From assembly GCA_902528215.1 (NCBI GenBank), contig CABZRR010000005.1, forward strand, positions 1-63,388: a stretch of DNA of 63,388 nt, read 5' to 3'. How positions within the stretch are numbered: position 1 is the first letter of the stretch; each line of letters opens with the position of its first letter. The notes under the pieces were generated by a model. The model was not told the DNA's origin. It searched no databases and saw only the letters and a list, made by a program, of their open reading frames with translations. This document shows, piece after piece, positions 1 through 8,120 of this stretch. The stretch comes from an uncultured SAR86 cluster bacterium. Lineage in GTDB: Bacteria; Pseudomonadota; Gammaproteobacteria; Magnimaribacterales; D2472. Made by a program: the position numbers and the translations under genes.

Positions 1-468
1 GCTTCGTGCACATCCACACCCTTTACAGAATTAAATAGCAGGGATGATTTCCAGTTAGACGAGGGAACAACCTTTAAAGTCCAACTAAATAAGGACTCAT
101 TGCCAGTGGAGATGGACCCAATTTTGATTGAAAATTTAGGAGATGCTGCAAAAAATTACTTGGAAGGCGTAGGGCATAAATTTTCAAATGATGCTTCTCT
201 TTCTATTGACGTAAGTGTCACAACCAAAGATAAAATTAGATATGATGATTTTCGTTTCTATGGTTATCCAATGTATAGAAGTTATCTTTATGAGCCAGAC
301 AGGATTAATTCTATTCCAGAATTTTTTCTTCGCATTTCTGTGATGGATGATGAGGTAGAAAAGACTTTATGGACCGGCCTAACAAAATGGCGCAAAGGTT
401 CAAGCTATGCTCCCACTGATATGCAGTCTGCTGAAATGCTAGTAGAGAATTTACTTGTTAATCTTTAA
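1..468 (+). CDS. Lipoprotein, 3' portion only (DUF4136-like)
   Basis: The reading frame is open from base 1, so the true start lies upstream of the window. The first codons read A-S-C-T-S, which looks like the end of a lipobox with the acylated cysteine at codon 3; the mature protein would be an outer- or inner-membrane-anchored periplasmic lipoprotein. About 155 residues are visible. The composition (beta-rich, with a terminal segment in which residues W, R and K precede SSYAPTD) recalls the DUF4136 lipoprotein family, but I hold that loosely. No catalytic motif is seen. Its last 11 bases overlap the end of mnmC on the other strand. Confidence 0.6.
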   Translation, partial: ASCTSTPFTELNSRDDFQLDEGTTFKVQLNKDSLPVEMDPILIENLGDAAKNYLEGVGHKFSNDASLSIDVSVTTKDKIRYDDFRFYGYPMYRSYLYEPDRINSIPEFFLRISVMDDEVEKTLWTGLTKWRKGSSYAPTDMQSAEMLVENLLVNL

Positions 469-2284
469 ATCTCAATGGCTCTATAGCTATAGCAATCCCT
501 GAGGATATAGGGCTAGGAGTGTTATTGATTAATGATGCAACATGTTCTCCTAATAATGGACCCAAACTAAATCCTCTAGAGCCAAGCGCGCCTATAGCAT
601 AAACATTTTCTTCAATTTTTCCTGCTAAAGGTAGTCTATCTTTGCTACCAGTCCTTAGGCGAGCCTCCATCAAGATGTCTGGTTCACCAATTAGATCAGT
701 TTTGAAGTTTTTATTTATTCTTTTGATGAGCTCTGCTCCAATCTCAAAAGAAACTTGAATATCTTCATATTCTTTTTCATGAGATGAACCAATCCAAGTG
801 ACATTTTCTAACTTTGGCAAAATATAGCCTGCTGAATTTACTGGAAGATCAAGATCAATTGACTGATCGCCTTTTAAACCAACTAGCTGTCCTTTTGAGA
901 TCTTCAGTCCAGATAAATATTTTTCTAGGCTTGGACCATTTGCAATAATCAAATCGTCATAAGCACTTTTTTTTTCTTGATTTAAAAATTCAATATCTAA
1001 TTTAGATCCATTCTTAGACCATTTATCAAAACAATGATTTAAGGTTATTTTTATCCCAGGATGAGCAGTCATTTCACGACAAATTAATTTTGGAAAAAGA
1101 TATCCGCCTTTTTTAACTAACAGACCATCAGCTTTAAATCCATATAACTTTTCCATTTCTTTTTTATCTAAAATCTTAAATAAGTCATCTCTTTTTAAAT
1201 TTTTGATGTCTTGAATCCATTCTTTCTGAAAATTATTAGAATGCGTAAACAAAAGACCAGTATTTTTATATGCATTCGGCATTTGTTTATACATTTTTTC
1301 TGCAAAAAAGTAACTTTGTGCAGTTAAAAAAGAATATGGCGAATTATTAACTGAAAATCTGGGATACATTGCAGCAACTGGATTACCTGATGCGCCAGCA
1401 GCAATAGATTCTGCAGACTCAAACATTTCTACATCCGATCCATTTTGTACAGCTGCATAGGCCACAGAACAAGCTGCTATACCGGTTCCAATAATACCTA
1501 TTTTCTTTTTCTTACTTCGTTGAGTGCTCGCATGAGAAGCGCCAAATGATTTACTTCCAATAAGCTTATGACGTTTTTTTCCAAAGCCTTTCACTTTGTT
1601 TACCTCAAACCCAAATTTTTCTAGTCCTCTTTTGACAAAACCAGCAGAAGTAAAGGTTCCAAAAGTTGCATTTTTTGAAGATAAAAAATTTACATATTGA
1701 AAAACAGAATTGCACCACATAGATTTATTTTTGTTAGGATCAAACCCATCAAGATACCAAGCATCAATTTGATTATTCTTTAGGCCAAGAAGATTTTTTA
1801 ATCCTGACTCAATGTCATTTTGAATAAGCGTCAGTCTAATTTTTAGCGATGGAAAATAAATTCTGTGAATATCATTATGTGAAAGATCATAGTTCTCTAA
1901 AAAAACATGACAGATCTCCTTGAGATCAGGAAAATTCTTTATGACTTTATGTAACTGTGCTTTAGTTGGGAACGCCTCATCAATTGCAAGATATTCTAGG
2001 TTATAAGAGTTAAGATCTTTATTATTATCAAACCAAAATTTAGCAGTGACGAAAAAATTTAGACCAAGTCCAAATCCTAGTTCTCCTATGCATATTTGAG
2101 AGGCATTTTTAATTCTTTCTAGCAGCTGATTAGGCTCTATAAAAATATTTGTAATTTCTGAAATTGCATCGTCTTGAAAGAATCTGTCTTGATACTTGTT
2201 GGAAAAAGGCAGGTCATTTTTCCATATAATATCTTGGAAATTCTCTTCAAATGGATTTTTGAAACAGCTATGGTGGACTGGCAT
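458..2284 (-). CDS. mnmC: MnmC, bifunctional tRNA wobble-uridine modification enzyme
   Basis: Completes 5-methylaminomethyl-2-thiouridine at the wobble base of tRNAs. The C-terminal FAD domain removes the carboxymethyl group from cmnm5U and the N-terminal methyltransferase adds the final methyl from SAM. At 608 residues it is slightly shorter than the E. coli enzyme. The SAM loop GELGFGLGLNF is at residues 67-77 and a DAWYLDGFDP motif typical of the DUF752 domain follows near residue 175. A Rossmann FAD motif (GIIGTGIAACS) begins near residue 262, and the DAAO-like domain ends with GSRGFSLGP. Both domains are present and uninterrupted. The gene stands alone on its strand and overlaps the upstream lipoprotein tail-to-tail. 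Confidence 0.93.
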   Translation of the reverse strand: MPVHHSCFKNPFEENFQDIIWKNDLPFSNKYQDRFFQDDAISEITNIFIEPNQLLERIKNASQICIGELGFGLGLNFFVTAKFWFDNNKDLNSYNLEYLAIDEAFPTKAQLHKVIKNFPDLKEICHVFLENYDLSHNDIHRIYFPSLKIRLTLIQNDIESGLKNLLGLKNNQIDAWYLDGFDPNKNKSMWCNSVFQYVNFLSSKNATFGTFTSAGFVKRGLEKFGFEVNKVKGFGKKRHKLIGSKSFGASHASTQRSKKKKIGIIGTGIAACSVAYAAVQNGSDVEMFESAESIAAGASGNPVAAMYPRFSVNNSPYSFLTAQSYFFAEKMYKQMPNAYKNTGLLFTHSNNFQKEWIQDIKNLKRDDLFKILDKKEMEKLYGFKADGLLVKKGGYLFPKLICREMTAHPGIKITLNHCFDKWSKNGSKLDIEFLNQEKKSAYDDLIIANGPSLEKYLSGLKISKGQLVGLKGDQSIDLDLPVNSAGYILPKLENVTWIGSSHEKEYEDIQVSFEIGAELIKRINKNFKTDLIGEPDILMEARLRTGSKDRLPLAGKIEENVYAIGALGSRGFSLGPLLGEHVASLINNTPSPISSGIAIAIEPLRFKD

Positions 2285-2387
2285 CTAAAAAATTTTAGTA
2301 GGTATTAAAAAAGTCAATTCTTGAAATCACAAAGCCGCAATCTAATTTTTGATAAAGATATGCATCTCCCTAATTTATTAAAAGCAT

Positions 2388-3620
2388 TTAAGCTTTTGTT
2401 GGGATATCTTTAAAGGCCAGACCTTTGTCAGCCCTTGGATCTTGAGGCAAGCCTAGGACTCGCTCTGCTATTATATTTCGTAAAATTTCATCGGTTCCAC
2501 CAGCAATTCTTAAACCAGGTGCTCCAAGCCATGCTCCTTGAAATGAGCTTATGCCATCATTTTCATCAATTAACATTCCAGCCATATCATCTGAATCGAT
2601 TCCAAAGTTGCCAATTTCTTGTAACTTATTCGCGCTAACAATTTTTGTAATTGAAGCTTCTGGCCCAGGAGACTCTCCTTTGGAGAGAGCAGAAATTGTT
2701 CTAAATTTTGTATATTTTAAACCATTAGCCTCACAAAACCAGTCAGCAAGCTTTTCTCTCACTGAGTCATTTTTTATCATTGCTTCACCAGCATCATCTT
2801 TGGTTTTAGATAAGATTAATGCCTCTTCAATGTCAGATCCTCTAGCATCACCAACAGCTAATCTTTCATTCATGAGAGTAGTTATAGCTACTTTCCATCC
2901 ATCTCCAATTTCTCCAAGACGTTGAGAATCAGGAATACGAACATCATCAAAGTAAACTTCATTAAACCCAGCACCAGTTCCTGCCTGACCAGTGATTTGT
3001 TTAATCGGTTTCACAGTTATTCCTGGAGATTTCATATCAACGAAAAAGAACGTAAGCCCTTTATGTTTGGCTAGATTCGGATCGTGACGAACAACCAAGA
3101 TACCAAAATCAGAATAATGTGCTCCAGAAGTCCAGACCTTTTGACCATTAATTATCCAATCATCACCATCTCTTTCAGCTTTGCTTCTAAGACCAGCGAC
3201 GTCAGAACCTGCTGCGGGCTCAGAAAATAGCTGACACCAAATTTCTTTTCCTTCAGCCATGGGCGCTAGATACCTATCTTTTTGATCTTCAGTTGCATAT
3301 TGCATCATTACAGGACCACACATACCAAGACCAATTTCAAAAATGCCACCTGGCACATTGAACTTAGCTTCTTCTTGTCCCCATATAATTCTTTCAATTG
3401 GGGAGGCTTCTATACCACCATATTCTTTTGGCCAATGAAGCATAGCCCAGCCTGCTTCATATTTTTTTTGTTGCCATGCTTTTGCAACTTTTAGATGATC
3501 TTCAAGCGTTGAATCGGTATGCCCACTGCTTTTATTTTCTTTAAGTTCTGCATTTGCTTCAAGCCACTCTCTGCATTTTGCCCTAAATTTTGCCTGTTCT
3601 GGTGTGTCGTTAAAATCCAT
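2388..3620 (-). CDS. Acyl-CoA dehydrogenase family protein (410 aa)
   Basis: FAD-dependent alpha,beta-desaturation of an acyl-CoA thioester, probably in the cytoplasm with electrons passed to ETF. The classical acyl-CoA dehydrogenase order is visible: helical N-terminal domain, middle beta domain with QLFSEPAAGSD and the VWTSGAHYSD signature, and a C-terminal helical domain ending in AGGTDEILRNIIAER. The residue before the GGT triplet is not the glutamate used by medium-chain enzymes. The gene is the second of a two-gene operon: the other ACAD ends 3 bases upstream. Adjacent unequal ACAD genes are typical of alpha2-beta2 enzymes for bulky (for example steroid side-chain) CoA esters. That substrate is inference. 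Confidence 0.88.
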   Translation of the reverse strand: MDFNDTPEQAKFRAKCREWLEANAELKENKSSGHTDSTLEDHLKVAKAWQQKKYEAGWAMLHWPKEYGGIEASPIERIIWGQEEAKFNVPGGIFEIGLGMCGPVMMQYATEDQKDRYLAPMAEGKEIWCQLFSEPAAGSDVAGLRSKAERDGDDWIINGQKVWTSGAHYSDFGILVVRHDPNLAKHKGLTFFFVDMKSPGITVKPIKQITGQAGTGAGFNEVYFDDVRIPDSQRLGEIGDGWKVAITTLMNERLAVGDARGSDIEEALILSKTKDDAGEAMIKNDSVREKLADWFCEANGLKYTKFRTISALSKGESPGPEASITKIVSANKLQEIGNFGIDSDDMAGMLIDENDGISSFQGAWLGAPGLRIAGGTDEILRNIIAERVLGLPQDPRADKGLAFKDIPTKA

Positions 3621-3623
3621 ATT

Positions 3624-4745
3624 TTATCCTTTTGCTAATGTGTTTGTTTTTTCTAAGTTAGAAACCAGCTTCTCTTTCCAAGTTGCCTCAGATCCAAGCA
3701 AAACGGAAAGAACTTTTGATCGTTTATAAAATAAATGACAATCATACTCCCATGTGAAGCCATTTCCACCATGAGTTTGAATATTCTCTTTTGAGCATAA
3801 TTGAAAAGCTTTTGTTGCACTCACTCTTGCAGTTGCAGCAGCAAGAGGCAGTTCAGCAGATTCTGAAGAAAGTGCCCACGCTCCATAATAACAATTTGAT
3901 TTAGCAAGTGTGACAGCAATATACATATCAGCAAGTTTATGTTTTATGGCTTGATAAGAACCAATTTGTCTGCCAAAAGCAAATCTTTCCATAGAATATG
4001 CTTTCGCCATATCTAGCGCTGCTTGAGACCCCCCAACTTGTTCGAATGCAAATAAAACAGCTGCTTGATCAAGCAAATGTTGAATGTAAGTCCAACCCTT
4101 ACCAGTTTCTCCAAGTAATCTTGATGGAGTATCTTTAAACTCAACTTTAAAAAAAGCTCGAGAGGTATCAAGATTTTTTTGAGGTGTGACTGTGACCGAA
4201 GTATCATTAAGATCTACAAGTCTTAAATCAGTGCCAGATTCAGACTTAACAACAAGAATCATATGGGAGGCAATCCCTGCATCCGGAACAGCAATTTTAA
4301 TTCCACTGATTTTTTCAGATGTTGAAGTTACGCTTAAATTTGATTCTGTTGCTTGATGAGTATCTTCAGCAATTCCATAGGTGCCAACTGTATCCCCAGA
4401 GACTAATTTTGGCAATAACTCAGATTTAATTTCCTCATTTGCAAATTTTATTATTGCTTCAGTAAAAAAATAAACAGAAGAAGAAAATGGAACTGGAGCA
4501 AGAGACCTGCCAAGCTCCTCGGCAATGACACAAAGTTCTAGATGACCTAAACCAAGACCATCATAGGCCTCAGGGATTCTGACTCCTGTCCAGCCTAATT
4601 CAATAATTTTCTGCCAAAGTTTTTCGTCACCTTCAAGTGAGTTATCCATCACTGCTCTTGCATTTGCAAGCCCGCCTTCTTTATCAAAGAACTTTTTTGC
4701 TTCATCTTGCAAAAACTTTTGATCATCCGAGAAATCTAAATTCAT
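3624..4745 (-). CDS. Acyl-CoA dehydrogenase family protein (373 aa)
   Basis: Partner of the downstream ACAD gene. The N-terminal helical domain starts MNLDFSDDQKFLQDEAKKFF, an RIPEAYDGLGLG segment lies near residue 57, and the C-terminal domain carries QTHGGNGFTWEYDCHLFYKR. The middle domain is more degenerate than in the partner: the usual MTEP/SEP-type flavin-contact stretch reads YGIAEDTH. This resembles the less conserved subunit of heteromeric ACADs such as the mycobacterial FadE pairs. It is first in a two-gene operon with a 3-base spacer and lies back to back with the coiled-coil protein gene at 4843. No transcription signal could be assigned with confidence in the 97-base gap. Confidence 0.85.
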   Translation of the reverse strand: MNLDFSDDQKFLQDEAKKFFDKEGGLANARAVMDNSLEGDEKLWQKIIELGWTGVRIPEAYDGLGLGHLELCVIAEELGRSLAPVPFSSSVYFFTEAIIKFANEEIKSELLPKLVSGDTVGTYGIAEDTHQATESNLSVTSTSEKISGIKIAVPDAGIASHMILVVKSESGTDLRLVDLNDTSVTVTPQKNLDTSRAFFKVEFKDTPSRLLGETGKGWTYIQHLLDQAAVLFAFEQVGGSQAALDMAKAYSMERFAFGRQIGSYQAIKHKLADMYIAVTLAKSNCYYGAWALSSESAELPLAAATARVSATKAFQLCSKENIQTHGGNGFTWEYDCHLFYKRSKVLSVLLGSEATWKEKLVSNLEKTNTLAKG

Positions 4746-4842
4746 TATATTGTTATAAAGTTTTAAGTTAGAGCTTATAATTTAAAGGAAGATATTAGAA
4801 CATATTATTTAATACAATTTAAGACAATATCTCTTATTACTT

Positions 4843-5475
4843 ATGGTCAAGAAAATTTCAGCAACTAAAGAAGAGGACTTATACATAAATAAAAATAAAA
4901 GTGGTCTATTTTTAGGTGTGGTTTTCGTTTTGTTGCTTTTTGCAATTTTAGGTCTATCTATTTGGATTTCTCAGCTTTCAAAAACATCGCAAGATGTAAA
5001 TTCTAAGTTTGAATCAAGGCTTACAATTTTGGAGGAACAACTTCAATTAGCTGATTCAACTTCTACTGAATATTTATCAGATATAAATACGCAACTTCAA
5101 TTTCTTGATAAAGAAATAAGAAAATTATGGGATTTAAGCAACAAGCGAAATAAAGTTAATATAGACAAATTAACAATAGAAATTGATAAACACTCTACTG
5201 CACTAAAACAAATAGCATTAACTCAAACAAATGATCAAAAAAATATTATAAATATTAAAAACCAATCTCAAAAATTGTCTGATTCTGTAGTTGAATTATC
5301 TCAGTTGTCTCAGAACAGCCTAGAAGTTCAAAATAAAATTGATGAATTGAGTAAGAGTTTTTTGTTACTGGAAGAAACAGTTCAAGCATTTGACTCATAC
5401 AGAATGCAAAATAACGAAATGCTTCAAGAGATGCAGTTACAAATCTCTAGCATAAATATAAGCAATACTCCCTAA
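4843..5475 (+). CDS. Inner-membrane protein with long periplasmic coiled coil, function unknown
   Basis: A 210-residue protein I do not recognise. A basic cytoplasmic segment of about 20 residues is followed by one hydrophobic helix (about residues 22-44). The rest is a Gln/Ser/Asp-rich region dominated by heptad-like patterns of L/I, with repeats of the type KQIALTQTNDQKNI and QKLSDSVVELSQLSQNS. This topology (single-pass, coiled coil outward) is seen in many divisome or envelope scaffolding proteins, but no family motif is visible. It stands between divergent ACAD genes and the TonB-dependent receptor, 92 bases upstream of the latter. Confidence 0.65.
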   Translation: MVKKISATKEEDLYINKNKSGLFLGVVFVLLLFAILGLSIWISQLSKTSQDVNSKFESRLTILEEQLQLADSTSTEYLSDINTQLQFLDKEIRKLWDLSNKRNKVNIDKLTIEIDKHSTALKQIALTQTNDQKNIINIKNQSQKLSDSVVELSQLSQNSLEVQNKIDELSKSFLLLEETVQAFDSYRMQNNEMLQEMQLQISSINISNTP

Positions 5476-5553
5476 AATTCATTTTACTTTTTAGTAAAAA
5501 GTTTGGGATTTTGTGAAAAAAAAGGTATATTTTTAGTTAAACATCTTCAAATT

Positions 5554-5561
5554 GGAGGGGG
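5554..5561 (+). promoter_or_regulatory. Strong Shine-Dalgarno of the TonB-dependent receptor
   Basis: GGAGGGGG lies 6 bases before the ATG at 5568. It is the purine-richest ribosome binding site I noticed in a window where many genes have none, which fits high production of an outer-membrane receptor. Confidence 0.7.
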
Positions 5562-5567
5562 AAGACC

Positions 5568-8057
5568 ATGAAGAGACTATTAAGTGTATTAAGTATTATT
5601 GCTTTTTCAACAATTCCAAACGTGACTTTTGCTCAAGATGATGCATTAGTTCTTGAGGAAGTTGTCGTTACAGCAACAAAGAAAGAAGAAAACGTTCAAG
5701 ATATTGCACAAACTGTTAACGCTGTAACTGGAACAACTTTAGATGACTATCAAATAAGAGATTTAAGTGAGCTATCTCAAATTGTATCTGGAGTTGAGTT
5801 TACTCAAATAGATCCAAGAAGGGCAAAAATTATGATTCGTGGTCAAACCTTAGACCCCGATGGTGGTAATGATCAGCCTGTCCAAGGTTATCTTGATGAA
5901 GTCCCCCTAAGAACTGGTGAAATCTTCCTTCAAATGTATGATACAGAAAGAGTTGAAATTCTTAAAGGTGCTCAAGGTACATTGCAAGGTGTAGTTAGTT
6001 CTGGCGGTGCATTGCACATTTATACAAGATCTGCTCAAGTTGGAAGTGGCGAGAGAAATGGCTATGTAAAAACAACATGGGCCGATAATATGACTTCCAT
6101 CGTTGAGGCCGCAAGTGACTTTCATTTTTCAGATACACTTTCAATGAGATTTGCTGCAGTTACAAATAGCAATGATGGAACTGAGGTTACAAACACCAGG
6201 ACTGGAGTTAATGAAAGTCACCAATATGACTCAGGTAGAATCAGCCTTTCATGGGAGCCATCCGATAACCTTTCTGTAAAATATAAATATCAGAATATGG
6301 AAGTCGACTCTATATATCCTCAACCTGTTGCAGGTTCTAACGGCACTCCCTCATTTGCGCAAGTTGTTGATGCATACGTTGCTAATGTTGCTCTAGCAGA
6401 ACAATTTGGCCTAGCTCCCGCAGGTTCAGCAGCCCAGCTAGTGTTTCTTGATAGACCAAACTATTCAGATATACCAGCCAATGGTTTAAGCCCAGAGGAT
6501 AGAGTGGCATTACATTTTCAAAATCCAAGACAAAACACAAGTGCATTTGTCCATAATTTAATGATTGACTATGATGCAGGCTCGCATTTGGTAGCAATGA
6601 GATATTCTAAAGCAGAAAGTGATGCCATGGGAATGATTGATAGAGATTTTGCTGGTGCATTTACTTATGGATATCCCCAAGAAGTTAGAACCAACACTGG
6701 TATTGAAACCATGGAGTTTAGATTGTCTAATCAAGATAATGATACTCTCGAATATACTGTTGGATTTTTTTCAAGGGATTCTCAAACCTATACAGATGCT
6801 GATCTAGACAGAACTTTTTCAGCTTATCAAGCAGCACCGCAAATGCTAAAACCACTTGTTGGTCCTGGCATGACTTATAAAACTCCGAATCAAGCTTGTG
6901 AGGCTGCAAGAGAAGACCCAAATATTTTTGCAAGTCAGATGGTCATTATAACTTGCATGGGCATTCCGGTTGATGCAAAAACAGAAGCCGTGTTTGCAAA
7001 CTTCAAATATAATTTAAGCGAGCGAACGTTTGTTCAAGTTGGTGTTCGTGATCAAGAGACTGAGACTTACAATGCTCAAAATTTATATTTACCTCTTTCT
7101 GCTGCTGTCGGTGCTGCATCAGGCGGTGGAATGACAATTCCTAGGACTCCTGTTGAATTGCAAAGAACAACTCCTGAATCCACAACAGGCAGCTTAAAAG
7201 TAGGGCATTACATTGATGATGACGTATTAATTTATGTCAGTAGTGAAACTGGATATAGAAGACCATCATCCACAATCGCTCCTACACCAATTCTTCCTTC
7301 ATTAACTATATTTGATGAGGAAGAAAGTACCATGTTTGAAATTGGTATGAAGGGTACTTTTTTGGATGGAAGATTAAGGCTGAATGCCGCATATTTTGAT
7401 TTTGATATAGAAGGCTTTCAATCCAAATGGGACAACGTAACAGCAAGAACCTACACTGCTACTGGCCCTGGACCCACATCTCAAGTTATGGGCGGAATTT
7501 TTACTAACAATGATGCCACAATCACTGGATTAGACATTGATTATGCATATGTTGTAAATTCAAATTTAACACTTGGAGGAAGCTACACAGCCAATGATTC
7601 TGAATACGCTGCTGGTTCCATGGGTTATGCAAATGATCCATCATACACAGGTATGGCAGCTGCAATGAGAGATGTTAGTGGCACTCCCGTGAACGATGCT
7701 GCAGAATCATCTCTTTCATTTTATCTTGATCATGTAGTTCCTGCTGCATGGGGTGGCGAAAGATATACAAGGTATAACTTAAGTTGGAGAGATGAGCGCA
7801 CCAGCGCCATTAACCCTGACTTAAAAATTAAAGCTATGTATCTAGCGAATATTATTGTCGGCTGGAGATCATCCGATGGTATTTGGGATGCAAGCCTCTT
7901 CGTTAAAAATCTTATTGACGATGTTGATCTAACTAATATTCAGGGCTACTACTCAGATTATTCTATTCTCGGTGGAGACGGACTATCTTCTAAGTTTTAT
8001 GCTGGTAATGCGAATATGGGCAGACAGATAGGAGCTCAGATCGTTTATAATTTCTGA
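5568..8057 (+). CDS. TonB-dependent outer-membrane receptor
   Basis: Energy-dependent uptake across the outer membrane, driven through TonB-ExbBD. A signal peptide occupies residues 1-22 (cleavage after TFA). It is followed by a TonB-box-like LEEVVVTATKK, then a plug domain (IRGQTLDPDGGNDQP, VEILKGAQGTLQG). A long barrel ends in the aromatic terminal residues QIVYNF required for BAM recognition. At 829 residues it is of the usual size for this family. The plug style (VVTATKKEENVQDI) is the broad 'iron complex/unknown organic substrate' class common in SAR86. No heme, cobalamin or siderophore signature is seen. A hairpin terminator follows directly, then a DUF3604 gene, suggesting a shared substrate. 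Confidence 0.92.
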   Translation: MKRLLSVLSIIAFSTIPNVTFAQDDALVLEEVVVTATKKEENVQDIAQTVNAVTGTTLDDYQIRDLSELSQIVSGVEFTQIDPRRAKIMIRGQTLDPDGGNDQPVQGYLDEVPLRTGEIFLQMYDTERVEILKGAQGTLQGVVSSGGALHIYTRSAQVGSGERNGYVKTTWADNMTSIVEAASDFHFSDTLSMRFAAVTNSNDGTEVTNTRTGVNESHQYDSGRISLSWEPSDNLSVKYKYQNMEVDSIYPQPVAGSNGTPSFAQVVDAYVANVALAEQFGLAPAGSAAQLVFLDRPNYSDIPANGLSPEDRVALHFQNPRQNTSAFVHNLMIDYDAGSHLVAMRYSKAESDAMGMIDRDFAGAFTYGYPQEVRTNTGIETMEFRLSNQDNDTLEYTVGFFSRDSQTYTDADLDRTFSAYQAAPQMLKPLVGPGMTYKTPNQACEAAREDPNIFASQMVIITCMGIPVDAKTEAVFANFKYNLSERTFVQVGVRDQETETYNAQNLYLPLSAAVGAASGGGMTIPRTPVELQRTTPESTTGSLKVGHYIDDDVLIYVSSETGYRRPSSTIAPTPILPSLTIFDEEESTMFEIGMKGTFLDGRLRLNAAYFDFDIEGFQSKWDNVTARTYTATGPGPTSQVMGGIFTNNDATITGLDIDYAYVVNSNLTLGGSYTANDSEYAAGSMGYANDPSYTGMAAAMRDVSGTPVNDAAESSLSFYLDHVVPAAWGGERYTRYNLSWRDERTSAINPDLKIKAMYLANIIVGWRSSDGIWDASLFVKNLIDDVDLTNIQGYYSDYSILGGDGLSSKFYAGNANMGRQIGAQIVYNF

Positions 8058-8080
8058 TAACTATTAGTACAAAACTTCAA

Positions 8081-8107
8081 GCGGCAACTTAGGTTGCCGT
8101 TTTTTTT
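8081..8107 (+). terminator. Rho-independent terminator after the TonB-dependent receptor
   Basis: A 7-bp stem (CGGCAAC at 8082-8088 with GTTGCCG at 8093-8099), a TTAG loop and eight T residues. It ends 13 bases before the ATG of the next gene. Confidence 0.88.
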
Positions 8108-8120
8108 AAACTTAAATTAA

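Noticed and set aside
2551-2925. 124-codon plus-strand frame inside the acyl-CoA dehydrogenase gene
   Set aside because: Antisense to a well-supported gene, with low-complexity Ser/Leu-rich product and no family motif.
5486-5502. ACTTTTT-AGT-AAAAAGT hairpin before the TonB-dependent receptor
   Set aside because: The stem is almost all A-T and only three T follow, so it is unlikely to terminate; probably chance in an AT-rich gap.
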